From positions 1 to 64,000 of the forward strand of contig SVNR01000005.1 of the NCBI GenBank assembly GCA_015066815.1: a DNA stretch of 64,000 bases, written 5' to 3'. The notes under the pieces were generated by a model, which worked only from the letters and a program-made list of their open reading frames with translations, was not told the DNA's origin and did no database searches. Positions 15,519 through 24,369 of the stretch are shown piece after piece (within the stretch, counting starts at the first letter, position 1; each line of letters starts with the position of its first letter). Origin of the DNA: Ruminococcus sp. (GTDB lineage: Bacteria > Bacillota > Clostridia > Oscillospirales > Ruminococcaceae). The position numbers were made by a program, and so were the translations under genes.

Positions 15519-18500
15519 TTATACCTCCAGATAGCCTGTCTTTCTGAAATACTCAATGTATTTTTTCAGATATGAAAAATCAATGTCACTCCATTCAAAG
15601 CCAAGCTTCTTAAGATACTCAACCGTAAAATCATTTTCAATACGAATATTGCTGTCATAGCTTAGCTTTTCGTTTTCATCCATATCATTGATAAACGTTT
15701 CAAAAATATGCTCCATATCACTTTGCACTGCAGCAGACCTGAGTGCCTTGCCAAACGTTTCACCGCTTACGATCCTGAGCTTAATGCCGAGCTTTGTGAG
15801 ATGATCATAGAGCTTAAACATATACACGACTTTTACACTGTTTATATGGAAAACTGTCTTCCTGCTGTCAAAGCTTCTTGCAATAGTCATCACTGCTTGT
15901 GCAGCTTCATCAACAGGAGTAAACTCTGCATATAAATCCATAAGATAATCAGGTATCATGCCAAGCTCAAGAACCGAACGTACTCTTTTCAAAAATGCAT
16001 TTGATTCATGATTTTTCTGGAATAAACCATCTGAAAAACGATTTGTGAGATTACCCATTCTCATGATATTTGCCTGCAAACCGTCTGCAACAGCTTCAAG
16101 TACTTCAAGCTCAGCTATAAACTTACTGCGTGAATACACATTTTCAAGCGGCTGTCCTATATACAGACTGCTTTCTGAAAAATGCTTTACAGTTTCGCTT
16201 ACGTAACCGTCAAACTCATCTGCAAAAGAGTTACCCGAAACACTGAGCGTCGAAATATGTATAAGTCTTGCATCTGATTTTTTACAGAACTCTATAAGCT
16301 GTTTTGTCGTTTTTACATTTGTATCATAAAAATATGTATATAAACCATAATGCTTTACGCTTGCCGCTGAATTTACAACAGTACTTACAGAGCGGCCAAG
16401 CTTTTCATATTCATCATCAGACAAGCCGAATTTTTCTTTCTGAAGATCTGCGCAGATAACTTCTATACGCCTGTTATTAAGATACTTATCATCAAAGTAA
16501 AACTCAAGCAGCTCATCAAGACGTTTTTTACTGTCATCAGTATTGTTTCCACGCACAAGACAATAGGCCGTGCCTGTATCATTTTCAAGAAAATCAGAAA
16601 GTATATGAATACCAAGATAGCCCGTTGCGCCTGCAAGAAGAAGATTGCCGACTTCTGTTTTTTCCGGCTCTGTTATAAGCTCAGTCCTGTTCTTTTCAAG
16701 CACAGAAGAAATCTTTGAAAAATCATAATCTGCAAAAGATATTTTTTCTCTTTTACTATTCTGAATGAATTCACATAACTCTCTGACTGTCGGATAATCA
16801 AACACATTCTGAAGACTAAAGTATATTCCTTCATTATGCGCCGCTGATACATATTCGATAGCTCTCAGACTATCTCCGCCTATATCAAAGAAATCATCTG
16901 TAACACCGGTTTTTTCAACTTCAAACAGCTGTGCAAGTATGTTGCAAAGCTTGATCTCTGTCTCAGCTGCAGGTGCGATATATTCCTGATGTGATACTGT
17001 AAAATCAGGCAGCGGCAGATTCCTTCTGTCCGTCTTTCCGCTTGCTGTCACCGGAATTTTATCAAGGTGCACAAAGTAGCCCGGAACCATATATTTCGGA
17101 AGCTTTGCCGATAAATACTGACGTAATGATTTTTCATCAATTTCTGTTTTAGCTGTGTAATATCCGACAAGATACTGCCTGTTTTTTTCGTCACGCTTAT
17201 CTGTAACAGCCGTCATGTTTATACCGTCAAACGCACTCATAATACTTTCTATTTCGCCAAGCTCGATACGAAGTCCGCGGATTTTTACCTGTGTATCAAT
17301 TCTGCCGAGATACTCGATATGTCCGTCAGCTCTCCAACGTGCAAGGTCTCCTGTGCAGTACATAATTTTGCCTGATGACGGATTTAATTTTTCGTCATAG
17401 AACGGATTCTGAATAAACTTTTTGGCTGTAAGCTCAGGTCTGTTCAGATACCCCTTTCCGACACCGGCTCCGGAAATACATAACTCACCCGCAACGCCGA
17501 CAGGGAGGGGGTTTTTATGCTGATCGAGAATATAGACCTGAGTGTTTGCAATAGGTCTGCCGATGGTAATATCAATGTTATTTACATAAGAATTTGTTGA
17601 CCAGACTGTTGTTTCTGCAGGACCATAAATATTATAAATCTCTGCTTCTGTACAGCCTGATAATTCCTCATACAGATCAGCCGGTAACGCTTCACCGCCA
17701 AGAATAATAGTTTTCAGTTTCTTAAGATAATCAAGATTATTTTTGTCAAGCATATATCCGCGCATTTTTGTGGGCGTTGTCTGCATTATGTCAATCTGAT
17801 TGTTTTCAATTAATAAAGCAAGCTTATTCTGTGAAGCTGCTTCGTCGTCATTTGTAAAATAAACGGTCAAGCCATGTAAAACAGGCACTATGCTTTCAGT
17901 TACAAAAATATCAAACACAAAATTTGTGACCGAAACAATACTCTCCTGTCCTTTATCGAGTATGTTTTTAAAAACTATATTTTTCGAATTTTTATCTGCA
18001 TAATTTCTTACAGCAAAATGAGTCTGCATCGTCGCTTTAGGTTTGCCTGTAGATCCGGATGTTGTAATGAGATAACACAGATCATCCGGTGTATTGCAGT
18101 TTTCCAAAGAATATGTATTTTTACTGTAGTCAAAGGTTTCAAGTGCTGTTGTGTCTGTTATGATTTTTTCCTCATAGCCGAAGGTTAAAGCAGTCTTTGC
18201 ATCAGCCTCTTCAAGCATAAACAGAATTCTTTCCTGAGGATATGACGGATCAACAGGCATATATGCACCGCCGGCTTTTAATATACCAAGCATAGCTACG
18301 ATGATATGCCAGCTTCTTTTGGCGATAACCGGCACAATATCGTTTGGCATTATATCCTTTTCATTACGCAGATAATTCGCAAGGGAATCAGACATTTTAT
18401 CAAGATGCTTATATGTAAACTGCCTGTCCTCAAACACAAGAGCTGTTTTGTCAGGTGTTTTTGCTGCCTGTTCCTTAAAAAGCTCATGAATACATTTTTC

Positions 18501-21500
18501 ATCAGGATGATCAACGTCTGTATCATTAAAATCAAAGATCACCTTCTTGTATTCCTCATCATCAAGAATAAATATATCAGAAATATTCTCCGTTTCAAGC
18601 TGTTCAAGTATCAGAGTATATGCTTCAAAGAGCTTGTTTATCAGTATTTCCTCATACTTTCCGCTGTTGTATTCAATTCTTACAGCACAACCGTTTTCAA
18701 TCGGAGTCATCTCAAATGTAATATCAAACTTTGATGTGTGAGTATCAATAAACTCAGGAACAAGCTCTGTTTCACCCATATACAGCTTCTTTTCGCCGTC
18801 CGCCTGATACACAAAAGAGGTGTTTATGACAGATTTGTCCGTCATTCCTGTATCCTCTGCAATCTCTGTAAACGGCAGCTCCTGATACTCAAACATATTA
18901 AGCAGGGTATCTCTGAGCACTTCAAAAAACTCTGACGTTTTACCGGATGCATTCATAAACACCGGAAGCGTATTTACAAACATTCCGACAATATCCTGTG
19001 TTTCCTTATGAGTACGGTTTGTCAGCATAACGCTTGTGAGAACTTCAGGTTTTGCTGTATATTTTGAAAGAAGTATTCCGAATGCACCGAGAAACAGCAT
19101 TGTATCGGTAAGTCCGTTTTTGTGTGCGTATCTTTTTGCGTTTTCAAAAACAGCCTTGCTGATGCTGTAGATTTTTGAAACACCCTCAGAGTCTGTCTTA
19201 TTTTTCTTTTCCGGCAGTACTATCGGCTCAGGATCATATTTTAACATACTCCTGTAAAACGCTTTATGCCCGGAAAAATCAATGCTTTTAAAATATTCCG
19301 CATAATCTGCATACCTGATTTTTTCTGAAGCTGTTTCTGTTCCGATATACAGCTTTGCAAGGTCACTCAGAATAATATTCAGAGATTCACCATCTGCGAC
19401 AATATGGTGCAGATCAAACAGCATTGAGGTTTCTGTAAAGCCGATACGCATAAGCGGCGCCTGTGACAAATCAAACGGACGTACAAAATCCATATAGTTT
19501 TCATCAGTATATTCTTCAAAAACAAGCTCTGCATTTTCATTGATGATACCGAAAATATTCCCGGCTTCTGCTGAAATATATGTACGCAAGGAACTGTACT
19601 TTTTAATGATTTTTTCAAAGCAGGCCTTGATTTTATCCCTGTCTGTGTCCGGAGGGATAAAAATACGTGCCGGCATATTATAGGTCAGAGTGTGGTTTTT
19701 TTTACTGCACACAGCATAAATTGCCTTTTGCTGCGGAAGAAGTGAATATTTGTTTACGCCTGCTGAGGTAATTTTACCCGGTTTCTTTCCGGATTTTTCA
19801 ATGCATTCTGCAAGATTTTCAAGCACAGAATTTTCAAGAATATCCTTCATTGAGACATTGACATTAAACTCGTTTTCGATATAGCCAAGCAGTGTGATCG
19901 CCATAAGGCTGTCACCGCCAAGCTCATAAAAATCATCGTACCTTCCGACTTTTTCAAGCTTCATAAGTGTACTCCAGAGCTTTGAAAGTCTTATCTCCGT
20001 TTCAGTTTCAGGAGCAGCATATTCTTCTTTTGATACAGTAAAATCAGGCACAGGAAGATTTTTTCTGTCCGTCTTACCGCTTGAGGTCAGAGGCACTTCA
20101 CTCAGATGAACAAAATAGTTCGGTATCATGTACTTAGGCAGTTTTGCTGATAAGTGCTGACGCAATAACTTTTCATCTATCTTTGTTTTTGCTGTGTAGT
20201 AACCTACAAGATACTGCCGGTTGTTTTCATCACGCTTGTCCGTAACAGCTGTCATGTTTATTCCGTCAAACGTACTCATAACGCTTTCGATTTCTTCGGG
20301 CTCAATTCTTAAACCGCGAATCTTGACCTGTGAGTCAATTCTGCCGAGATACTCGATTTCTCCGTCTGCCCTCCAGCGTGCAAGATCACCTGTACAGTAC
20401 ATGATTTTTCCTGCTGTCGGATTTGTTTTTTCGTCATAAAAAGGATTTTTGATAAAACTTTCTGCTGTGAGCTCAGGTATGTTAAGATAGCCCTTTCCGA
20501 CTCCGTCACCCGAAATACACAGCTCGCCTGCAATTCCGACAGGTAAAGGCTTTTTGTACTTATCGAGTATATATATCTGTGTGTTTGCAATCGGTCTGCC
20601 GATTGTAATATCTGTTTTATCTGTAATTTTTTTAAACGAAGCACCTATCGTTGTTTCAGTTGGTCCATAGCCGTTATAAATTATTGCGTTTGTATACTTC
20701 GAGATAGTGTTATATATCTCACCTGTAAATACCTCTGCGCCAATCATAAGCACCTTAAGCTTCCTTACGGCCTTCTGAAAATTTTCATTATTCAGAAACG
20801 TAAGAAATTTTGTTGGTGTGCTGTGAACAACATCAATGTCATTTTCTATAATTAGCTTCGCCAACAATTCAGCTGACAGATTTTCTTCTTCATCAGACAG
20901 AACAACCCTGAGTCCATTGATAAGAGACAGAAAAATCTCAAAGACTGATATATCAAACGAAAATGTTGTCAACGCCAGAACTGTATTGCATAAATTTACC
21001 ATATCCCGCTGATAAACATTGCTCTGATTATTTTTATCAACGAAGTTGCTCAGATTGTTATGAGAAATCATTACAGCTTTAGGCTTGCCCGTTGAACCAG
21101 AAGTAAACAGAACGTAGCATTTATCATCCGGATAGTTTATGTTTGTGACAGCTTTACAGAAGCTATTGTAATCAAAAGCCTCAAGACAGATAGCCTCAAC
21201 CGGAAGGTTTCCTGTATATCCGCATACAAGCGCTACCTTTGCACCTGCTTCCTTGAGCATATATTCTATTCTGTCTGACGGATATGACGGATCTACAGGC
21301 ATGTATGCACCGCCTGCTTTCATAACACCGAGCATCGCAGTTACGAAGTGCCGGCTTCTTTTTGAAATAATCGGTACAATATCATTTTGTCTGATTCCTT
21401 TTTCCTCACGCAGATAATGCGCAAGAGAATCTGACATCTCATCAAGCTGCTTGTAGGTAAGCCTCTTATCCTCAAAAACAAGTGCTGTTTTCCCGGGAGT

Positions 21501-22874
21501 TTTCATTGCCTGCTCACTGAACAGCTCATGAATACACTTATCCCTTTTTGATTCTGAGGATGTGTCATTAAAAGCCAGGACAACCTTCTGATATTCTTCC
21601 TCCGGAATAATATCGATATCACAAACAGTAATATTATGATTTTCTATAATCTGATCGATTATCAGCATTAATCTGTCGGTCAGCATAGAGATTTCTTCTG
21701 AATCAGGAAATACTTCTGTCTGATAATCAGCATTCAACGTATAGCTCTCCGCACTGTCACGATTGTCAATATGCAGAGAAAACGGAATTTCGCTGTAGCC
21801 ATTTGAAAACCACCGGGTTTTTATATCTTCGTCTGTTTTCGCATTCTGAAAGCTTACAACTACATCATACATGCTTCCTTCAAACTGATGCTTCTGACGA
21901 ACCTGTGAAACGATCCTGCTGTAAGGGTATTTCTGATGTCTGAACAACCTGCTGTGCGTATCGGTTATCCTTCTGATTAACTCATAAGCTGTATCTCCGG
22001 CACTGATATCAATAGTAAGCGGTATTGTTGAAATAAACATACCTACTGTTGATTTTTCTCTTTTGTTCTTACGGTTCAGCACCGGAACACCGATTGTGAT
22101 ATATTTGTTTTCGGGATTTATCTTCGACAGATATACCAATACCGCTGTTTCAAAAAGTACTGCCTGTGAAATCCTGCTTTCATTGCAGTATGTATTTATT
22201 TTCGCAGTTTGTTCAGGGGATAAAAGCTTTGTGAACCTCCGGGCCTTTGGTACTGCAGCAGATGTATTTTTCATCTTAACCGGACTGCTTTCAGGTTTGT
22301 CAGAGTATACTTCGTTCCAGTAAACTTCATCTTTTCTGAATCTTTCAGAATCGAGATATTCCTTTTCTGAATTTACAAATTCAGCATAATCATACATCTG
22401 ATTTTCGGATAATGTACCTTTTTCAAATTCAAGAATTAAATTATATACTCCTTTTGCAAGCAGGCTGAATGTCCAGGCATCTGAAATCAGATGACTCAGG
22501 CACGACAGGATCCCTGATTCTCCATTCAGTTCAAAAATAACAAAACGATACATAGAAGAGTTTTTCATTTCAAATGGCGTCAACGCAAAGCTCTTAGCAT
22601 ATGTTTCAAATTCTTCTTTGCTTTTAAACTGAATAAAAGTGTAATTTTTATCAGTATATTCTTCCGTATACTGACATACTTCACCGTTTATCTCATCAAA
22701 CTGCATCCTCATTCCTGCCTGCAGCTCTATGAATCTGTTCAGTGCCTTCCTTGAAAAATCAGCATCAATTTTTCTTCCGAAAAAAACTGCTCCGCACAAG
22801 TTTGATATGCTTGTATTCCCGAACGTTTTCTGCAGATTCCATATGTTATGCTGTGGTGTTGTCAAACTATACAT
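15519..22874 (-). CDS. Two-module non-ribosomal peptide synthetase with terminal reductase (C-A-T-C-A-T-R)
   Basis: 2451 aa. C1 (about 1-415) has SHLISDAW in place of HHxxxDG: catalytic His and Asp kept, first His and Gly changed. A1 (about 435-945) has FTSGSTGKPKAVM. T1 has LGGDSL (Ser near 987). C2 has the canonical HHIVADG (near 1156). A2 (about 1455-1955) is followed by T2 with IGGDSL (near 2001). The thioester-reductase R domain (about 2075-2451) has GATGYLG for NAD(P)H and YSRSK as the catalytic Tyr/Lys. A C domain at the start suggests N-acylation of the first residue, and R suggests release as an aldehyde or alcohol, as in gut pyrazinone and peptide-aldehyde NRPSs. My alignment-by-eye pocket codes are DIFHMGGIGK for A1 (no match known to me) and DITQIGIVWK for A2, close to the glycine code. 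No phosphopantetheinyl transferase or export gene is adjacent. GAGG precedes ATG 22874. Confidence 0.95.
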   Translation of the reverse strand: MYSLTTPQHNIWNLQKTFGNTSISNLCGAVFFGRKIDADFSRKALNRFIELQAGMRMQFDEINGEVCQYTEEYTDKNYTFIQFKSKEEFETYAKSFALTPFEMKNSSMYRFVIFELNGESGILSCLSHLISDAWTFSLLAKGVYNLILEFEKGTLSENQMYDYAEFVNSEKEYLDSERFRKDEVYWNEVYSDKPESSPVKMKNTSAAVPKARRFTKLLSPEQTAKINTYCNESRISQAVLFETAVLVYLSKINPENKYITIGVPVLNRKNKREKSTVGMFISTIPLTIDISAGDTAYELIRRITDTHSRLFRHQKYPYSRIVSQVRQKHQFEGSMYDVVVSFQNAKTDEDIKTRWFSNGYSEIPFSLHIDNRDSAESYTLNADYQTEVFPDSEEISMLTDRLMLIIDQIIENHNITVCDIDIIPEEEYQKVVLAFNDTSSESKRDKCIHELFSEQAMKTPGKTALVFEDKRLTYKQLDEMSDSLAHYLREEKGIRQNDIVPIISKRSRHFVTAMLGVMKAGGAYMPVDPSYPSDRIEYMLKEAGAKVALVCGYTGNLPVEAICLEAFDYNSFCKAVTNINYPDDKCYVLFTSGSTGKPKAVMISHNNLSNFVDKNNQSNVYQRDMVNLCNTVLALTTFSFDISVFEIFLSLINGLRVVLSDEEENLSAELLAKLIIENDIDVVHSTPTKFLTFLNNENFQKAVRKLKVLMIGAEVFTGEIYNTISKYTNAIIYNGYGPTETTIGASFKKITDKTDITIGRPIANTQIYILDKYKKPLPVGIAGELCISGDGVGKGYLNIPELTAESFIKNPFYDEKTNPTAGKIMYCTGDLARWRADGEIEYLGRIDSQVKIRGLRIEPEEIESVMSTFDGINMTAVTDKRDENNRQYLVGYYTAKTKIDEKLLRQHLSAKLPKYMIPNYFVHLSEVPLTSSGKTDRKNLPVPDFTVSKEEYAAPETETEIRLSKLWSTLMKLEKVGRYDDFYELGGDSLMAITLLGYIENEFNVNVSMKDILENSVLENLAECIEKSGKKPGKITSAGVNKYSLLPQQKAIYAVCSKKNHTLTYNMPARIFIPPDTDRDKIKACFEKIIKKYSSLRTYISAEAGNIFGIINENAELVFEEYTDENYMDFVRPFDLSQAPLMRIGFTETSMLFDLHHIVADGESLNIILSDLAKLYIGTETASEKIRYADYAEYFKSIDFSGHKAFYRSMLKYDPEPIVLPEKKNKTDSEGVSKIYSISKAVFENAKRYAHKNGLTDTMLFLGAFGILLSKYTAKPEVLTSVMLTNRTHKETQDIVGMFVNTLPVFMNASGKTSEFFEVLRDTLLNMFEYQELPFTEIAEDTGMTDKSVINTSFVYQADGEKKLYMGETELVPEFIDTHTSKFDITFEMTPIENGCAVRIEYNSGKYEEILINKLFEAYTLILEQLETENISDIFILDDEEYKKVIFDFNDTDVDHPDEKCIHELFKEQAAKTPDKTALVFEDRQFTYKHLDKMSDSLANYLRNEKDIMPNDIVPVIAKRSWHIIVAMLGILKAGGAYMPVDPSYPQERILFMLEEADAKTALTFGYEEKIITDTTALETFDYSKNTYSLENCNTPDDLCYLITTSGSTGKPKATMQTHFAVRNYADKNSKNIVFKNILDKGQESIVSVTNFVFDIFVTESIVPVLHGLTVYFTNDDEAASQNKLALLIENNQIDIMQTTPTKMRGYMLDKNNLDYLKKLKTIILGGEALPADLYEELSGCTEAEIYNIYGPAETTVWSTNSYVNNIDITIGRPIANTQVYILDQHKNPLPVGVAGELCISGAGVGKGYLNRPELTAKKFIQNPFYDEKLNPSSGKIMYCTGDLARWRADGHIEYLGRIDTQVKIRGLRIELGEIESIMSAFDGINMTAVTDKRDEKNRQYLVGYYTAKTEIDEKSLRQYLSAKLPKYMVPGYFVHLDKIPVTASGKTDRRNLPLPDFTVSHQEYIAPAAETEIKLCNILAQLFEVEKTGVTDDFFDIGGDSLRAIEYVSAAHNEGIYFSLQNVFDYPTVRELCEFIQNSKREKISFADYDFSKISSVLEKNRTELITEPEKTEVGNLLLAGATGYLGIHILSDFLENDTGTAYCLVRGNNTDDSKKRLDELLEFYFDDKYLNNRRIEVICADLQKEKFGLSDDEYEKLGRSVSTVVNSAASVKHYGLYTYFYDTNVKTTKQLIEFCKKSDARLIHISTLSVSGNSFADEFDGYVSETVKHFSESSLYIGQPLENVYSRSKFIAELEVLEAVADGLQANIMRMGNLTNRFSDGLFQKNHESNAFLKRVRSVLELGMIPDYLMDLYAEFTPVDEAAQAVMTIARSFDSRKTVFHINSVKVVYMFKLYDHLTKLGIKLRIVSGETFGKALRSAAVQSDMEHIFETFINDMDENEKLSYDSNIRIENDFTVEYLKKLGFEWSDIDFSYLKKYIEYFRKTGYLEV

Positions 22875-22930
22875 AGTTTTGCCTCTTCATTATTAATCAC
22901 GATCTTTTTTAATCTGACATAAATATAAGA

Positions 22931-23009
22931 AAAAAGCTGCTGTCTTTTCTTCATAATATGATGAAAAATAATCATATTATGAAGAACTCACAGACAGTAG
23001 CTTTTTTTT
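22931..23009. terminator. Long imperfect hairpin between the activase operon and the NRPS
   Basis: Inner arms TCTTCATAATATGAT and ATCATATTATGAAGA are perfect. Outer arms AAAGCTGCTGTCT and AGACAGTAGCTTT pair with one mismatch and carry flanking A and T runs. It can form a terminator on either strand. It sits 57 nt before the NRPS start, so it is either the end of the upstream minus-strand operon or a leader structure of the NRPS mRNA. Confidence 0.7.
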
Positions 23010-23094
23010 ATAGTAAACGACAAATAAACCTGTCGTTTACCATCAGCCTATATGCACGCAGCCTTCATAGTCAGCAGATATGCCGGGGAGATTA
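23009..23094. repeat. Intergenic palindrome family copy 2 with second module
   Basis: Arms TAGTAAACGACA and TGTCGTTTAC are followed by a second block, AGCCTATATGCAC, then AGTCAGCAGATATGCC. The same two-part order recurs at 63719-63803, which identifies a composite element of about 85 bp. Confidence 0.8.
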
Positions 23095-23126
23095 CAGTGA
23101 ACGAAAAAATATTTTTTTCACCGTAA
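23095..23126. repeat. Degenerate palindrome family copy 3
   Basis: ACAGTGAACG, an A/T-only centre and TTTCACCGTAA directly abut the end of the composite element and the stop of the gene at 23129. The right arm is degraded. Confidence 0.5.
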
Positions 23127-23128
23127 TA

Positions 23129-24352
23129 TTACCTTCTTGCATTTGCGAGCATAAGCTTTATTCTGTTTTCCTGGTTTACCTTGGTAGCACCCGGATCATA
23201 GTCTATAGCTACTATATTTGCGTCGGGGAACGCCTGTTTTATTACTCTTGCCATTCCCTTTGCAACTATGTGATTCGGAAGACATCCAAAAGGCTGTGCA
23301 CATATGATATTCTCTGTACCGGATGCGGCAAGAGCTGCCATTTCGGCAGGAATAAGCCAGCCTTCGCCCATTTTTACGCCCTGATGTATATACTTGTCGC
23401 ACTCACTTCTCAGATGCTCAAAATCATGAGGCGGTTCAAAAACACCATGTTTTTTTATTATGCTTATCATCTGCTTCTGTTTTGCATAGATAACGTCATA
23501 GCCTATCTTAAAAAGCCTTGTTGTCTTGTTCTTGAAGCCGTATATCCTGCCGTCGTTTACTGTATTTACTGCACAGTAAAGCACAAAATCAAGAAGTGAC
23601 GGAACAACCGGCTCACAGCCCTCGCTTATAAGAAAATCTTCAAGATGATTGTTGGCAAGAGGAGAATATTTTACGTATATTTCTCCTACTATTCCTACTT
23701 TTATTTTTTTCTTCTTGCTTCGTTTTATTTTTGCAAAATCATCGAGTATGAGCTTGTAGTTCTTCGCAGTACCCATAAACTTGTTGCCTGAAAAGTTTTC
23801 GTTAAGAATATTTTCCCACTTCTTAAGTACCTTGTCGGATTCGCCGGGAATAAGCTCATACGGTCTGCACTGATTATAGAGAAGCATCAGGATATCTCCG
23901 TAAAGAACGGCATACAGAAGCTTCATGATTATAGGAGCATTCAGCTTGAAGCCGCCTTCCTTTTCGAGTCCGCTGAAGTTCAGTGATATAACAGGAACCT
24001 GAGGATACTTTTCCTTCAGAGCTTTTCTGAGAAGATGGATATAGTTTGAAGCACGGCATCCGCCTCCGGTCTGAGTGAGCATAAGAGCTGTTTTATCAGG
24101 ATCATATTTGCCGCTGTTTAATGCCTCCATAAACTGACCTATAACAAGCAGGGCAGGGTAGCATGTATCGTTATGAACGTTTTTCAGGCCTTCGTCTATA
24201 ACCGTCTGTGTAGATGTACGCAGAAGCTCCATTTTGTAGCCGCTGCTGCGAAGAATACTTATGATGAGACTGAAGTGTATAGGCAGCATATCAGGGACGA
24301 GAATAGTATGCGTTGCCTTCATATCATCAGTAAAAATAGGGTACTTTGCCAA
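23129..24352 (-). CDS. Acyl-CoA dehydratase activase-related protein, C-terminal (HgdB-like) part
   Basis: About 407 aa. It resembles the C-terminal section of the large (about 1400 aa) activase-related proteins of Firmicutes (COG3581, 2-hydroxyglutaryl-CoA dehydratase-like). Features are VHNDTCYPALLVIGQFMEAL, MLTQTGGGCRASNYI and KVGIVGEIYVKYSPLANNHL. Later come AQPFGCLPNHIVAKGM and VAIDYDPGATKVNQENR. The cysteines in DTCYP, GGGCRA and FGCLP are candidate Fe-S ligands. GTG 24361 falls inside the AAGGAG ribosome site, so TTG 24352, 8 nt beyond it, is the better start. It follows the larger partner after 17 nt and is clearly co-transcribed with it. Enzymatic substrate unknown. Confidence 0.85.
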   Translation of the reverse strand: MAKYPIFTDDMKATHTILVPDMLPIHFSLIISILRSSGYKMELLRTSTQTVIDEGLKNVHNDTCYPALLVIGQFMEALNSGKYDPDKTALMLTQTGGGCRASNYIHLLRKALKEKYPQVPVISLNFSGLEKEGGFKLNAPIIMKLLYAVLYGDILMLLYNQCRPYELIPGESDKVLKKWENILNENFSGNKFMGTAKNYKLILDDFAKIKRSKKKKIKVGIVGEIYVKYSPLANNHLEDFLISEGCEPVVPSLLDFVLYCAVNTVNDGRIYGFKNKTTRLFKIGYDVIYAKQKQMISIIKKHGVFEPPHDFEHLRSECDKYIHQGVKMGEGWLIPAEMAALAASGTENIICAQPFGCLPNHIVAKGMARVIKQAFPDANIVAIDYDPGATKVNQENRIKLMLANARR

Positions 24353-24369
24353 TTTGCTCACTCCTTAGT

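Noticed and set aside
18306-18734. 142-aa plus-strand frame inside the NRPS
   Set aside because: Lies wholly opposite the second A-domain lead, with no ribosome site or family resemblance.
23874-24361. The split activase as a sequencing frameshift
   Set aside because: The second gene has its own correctly spaced AAGGAG and TTG start after a clean stop, so two cistrons are the simpler reading; I could not exclude an error without reads.
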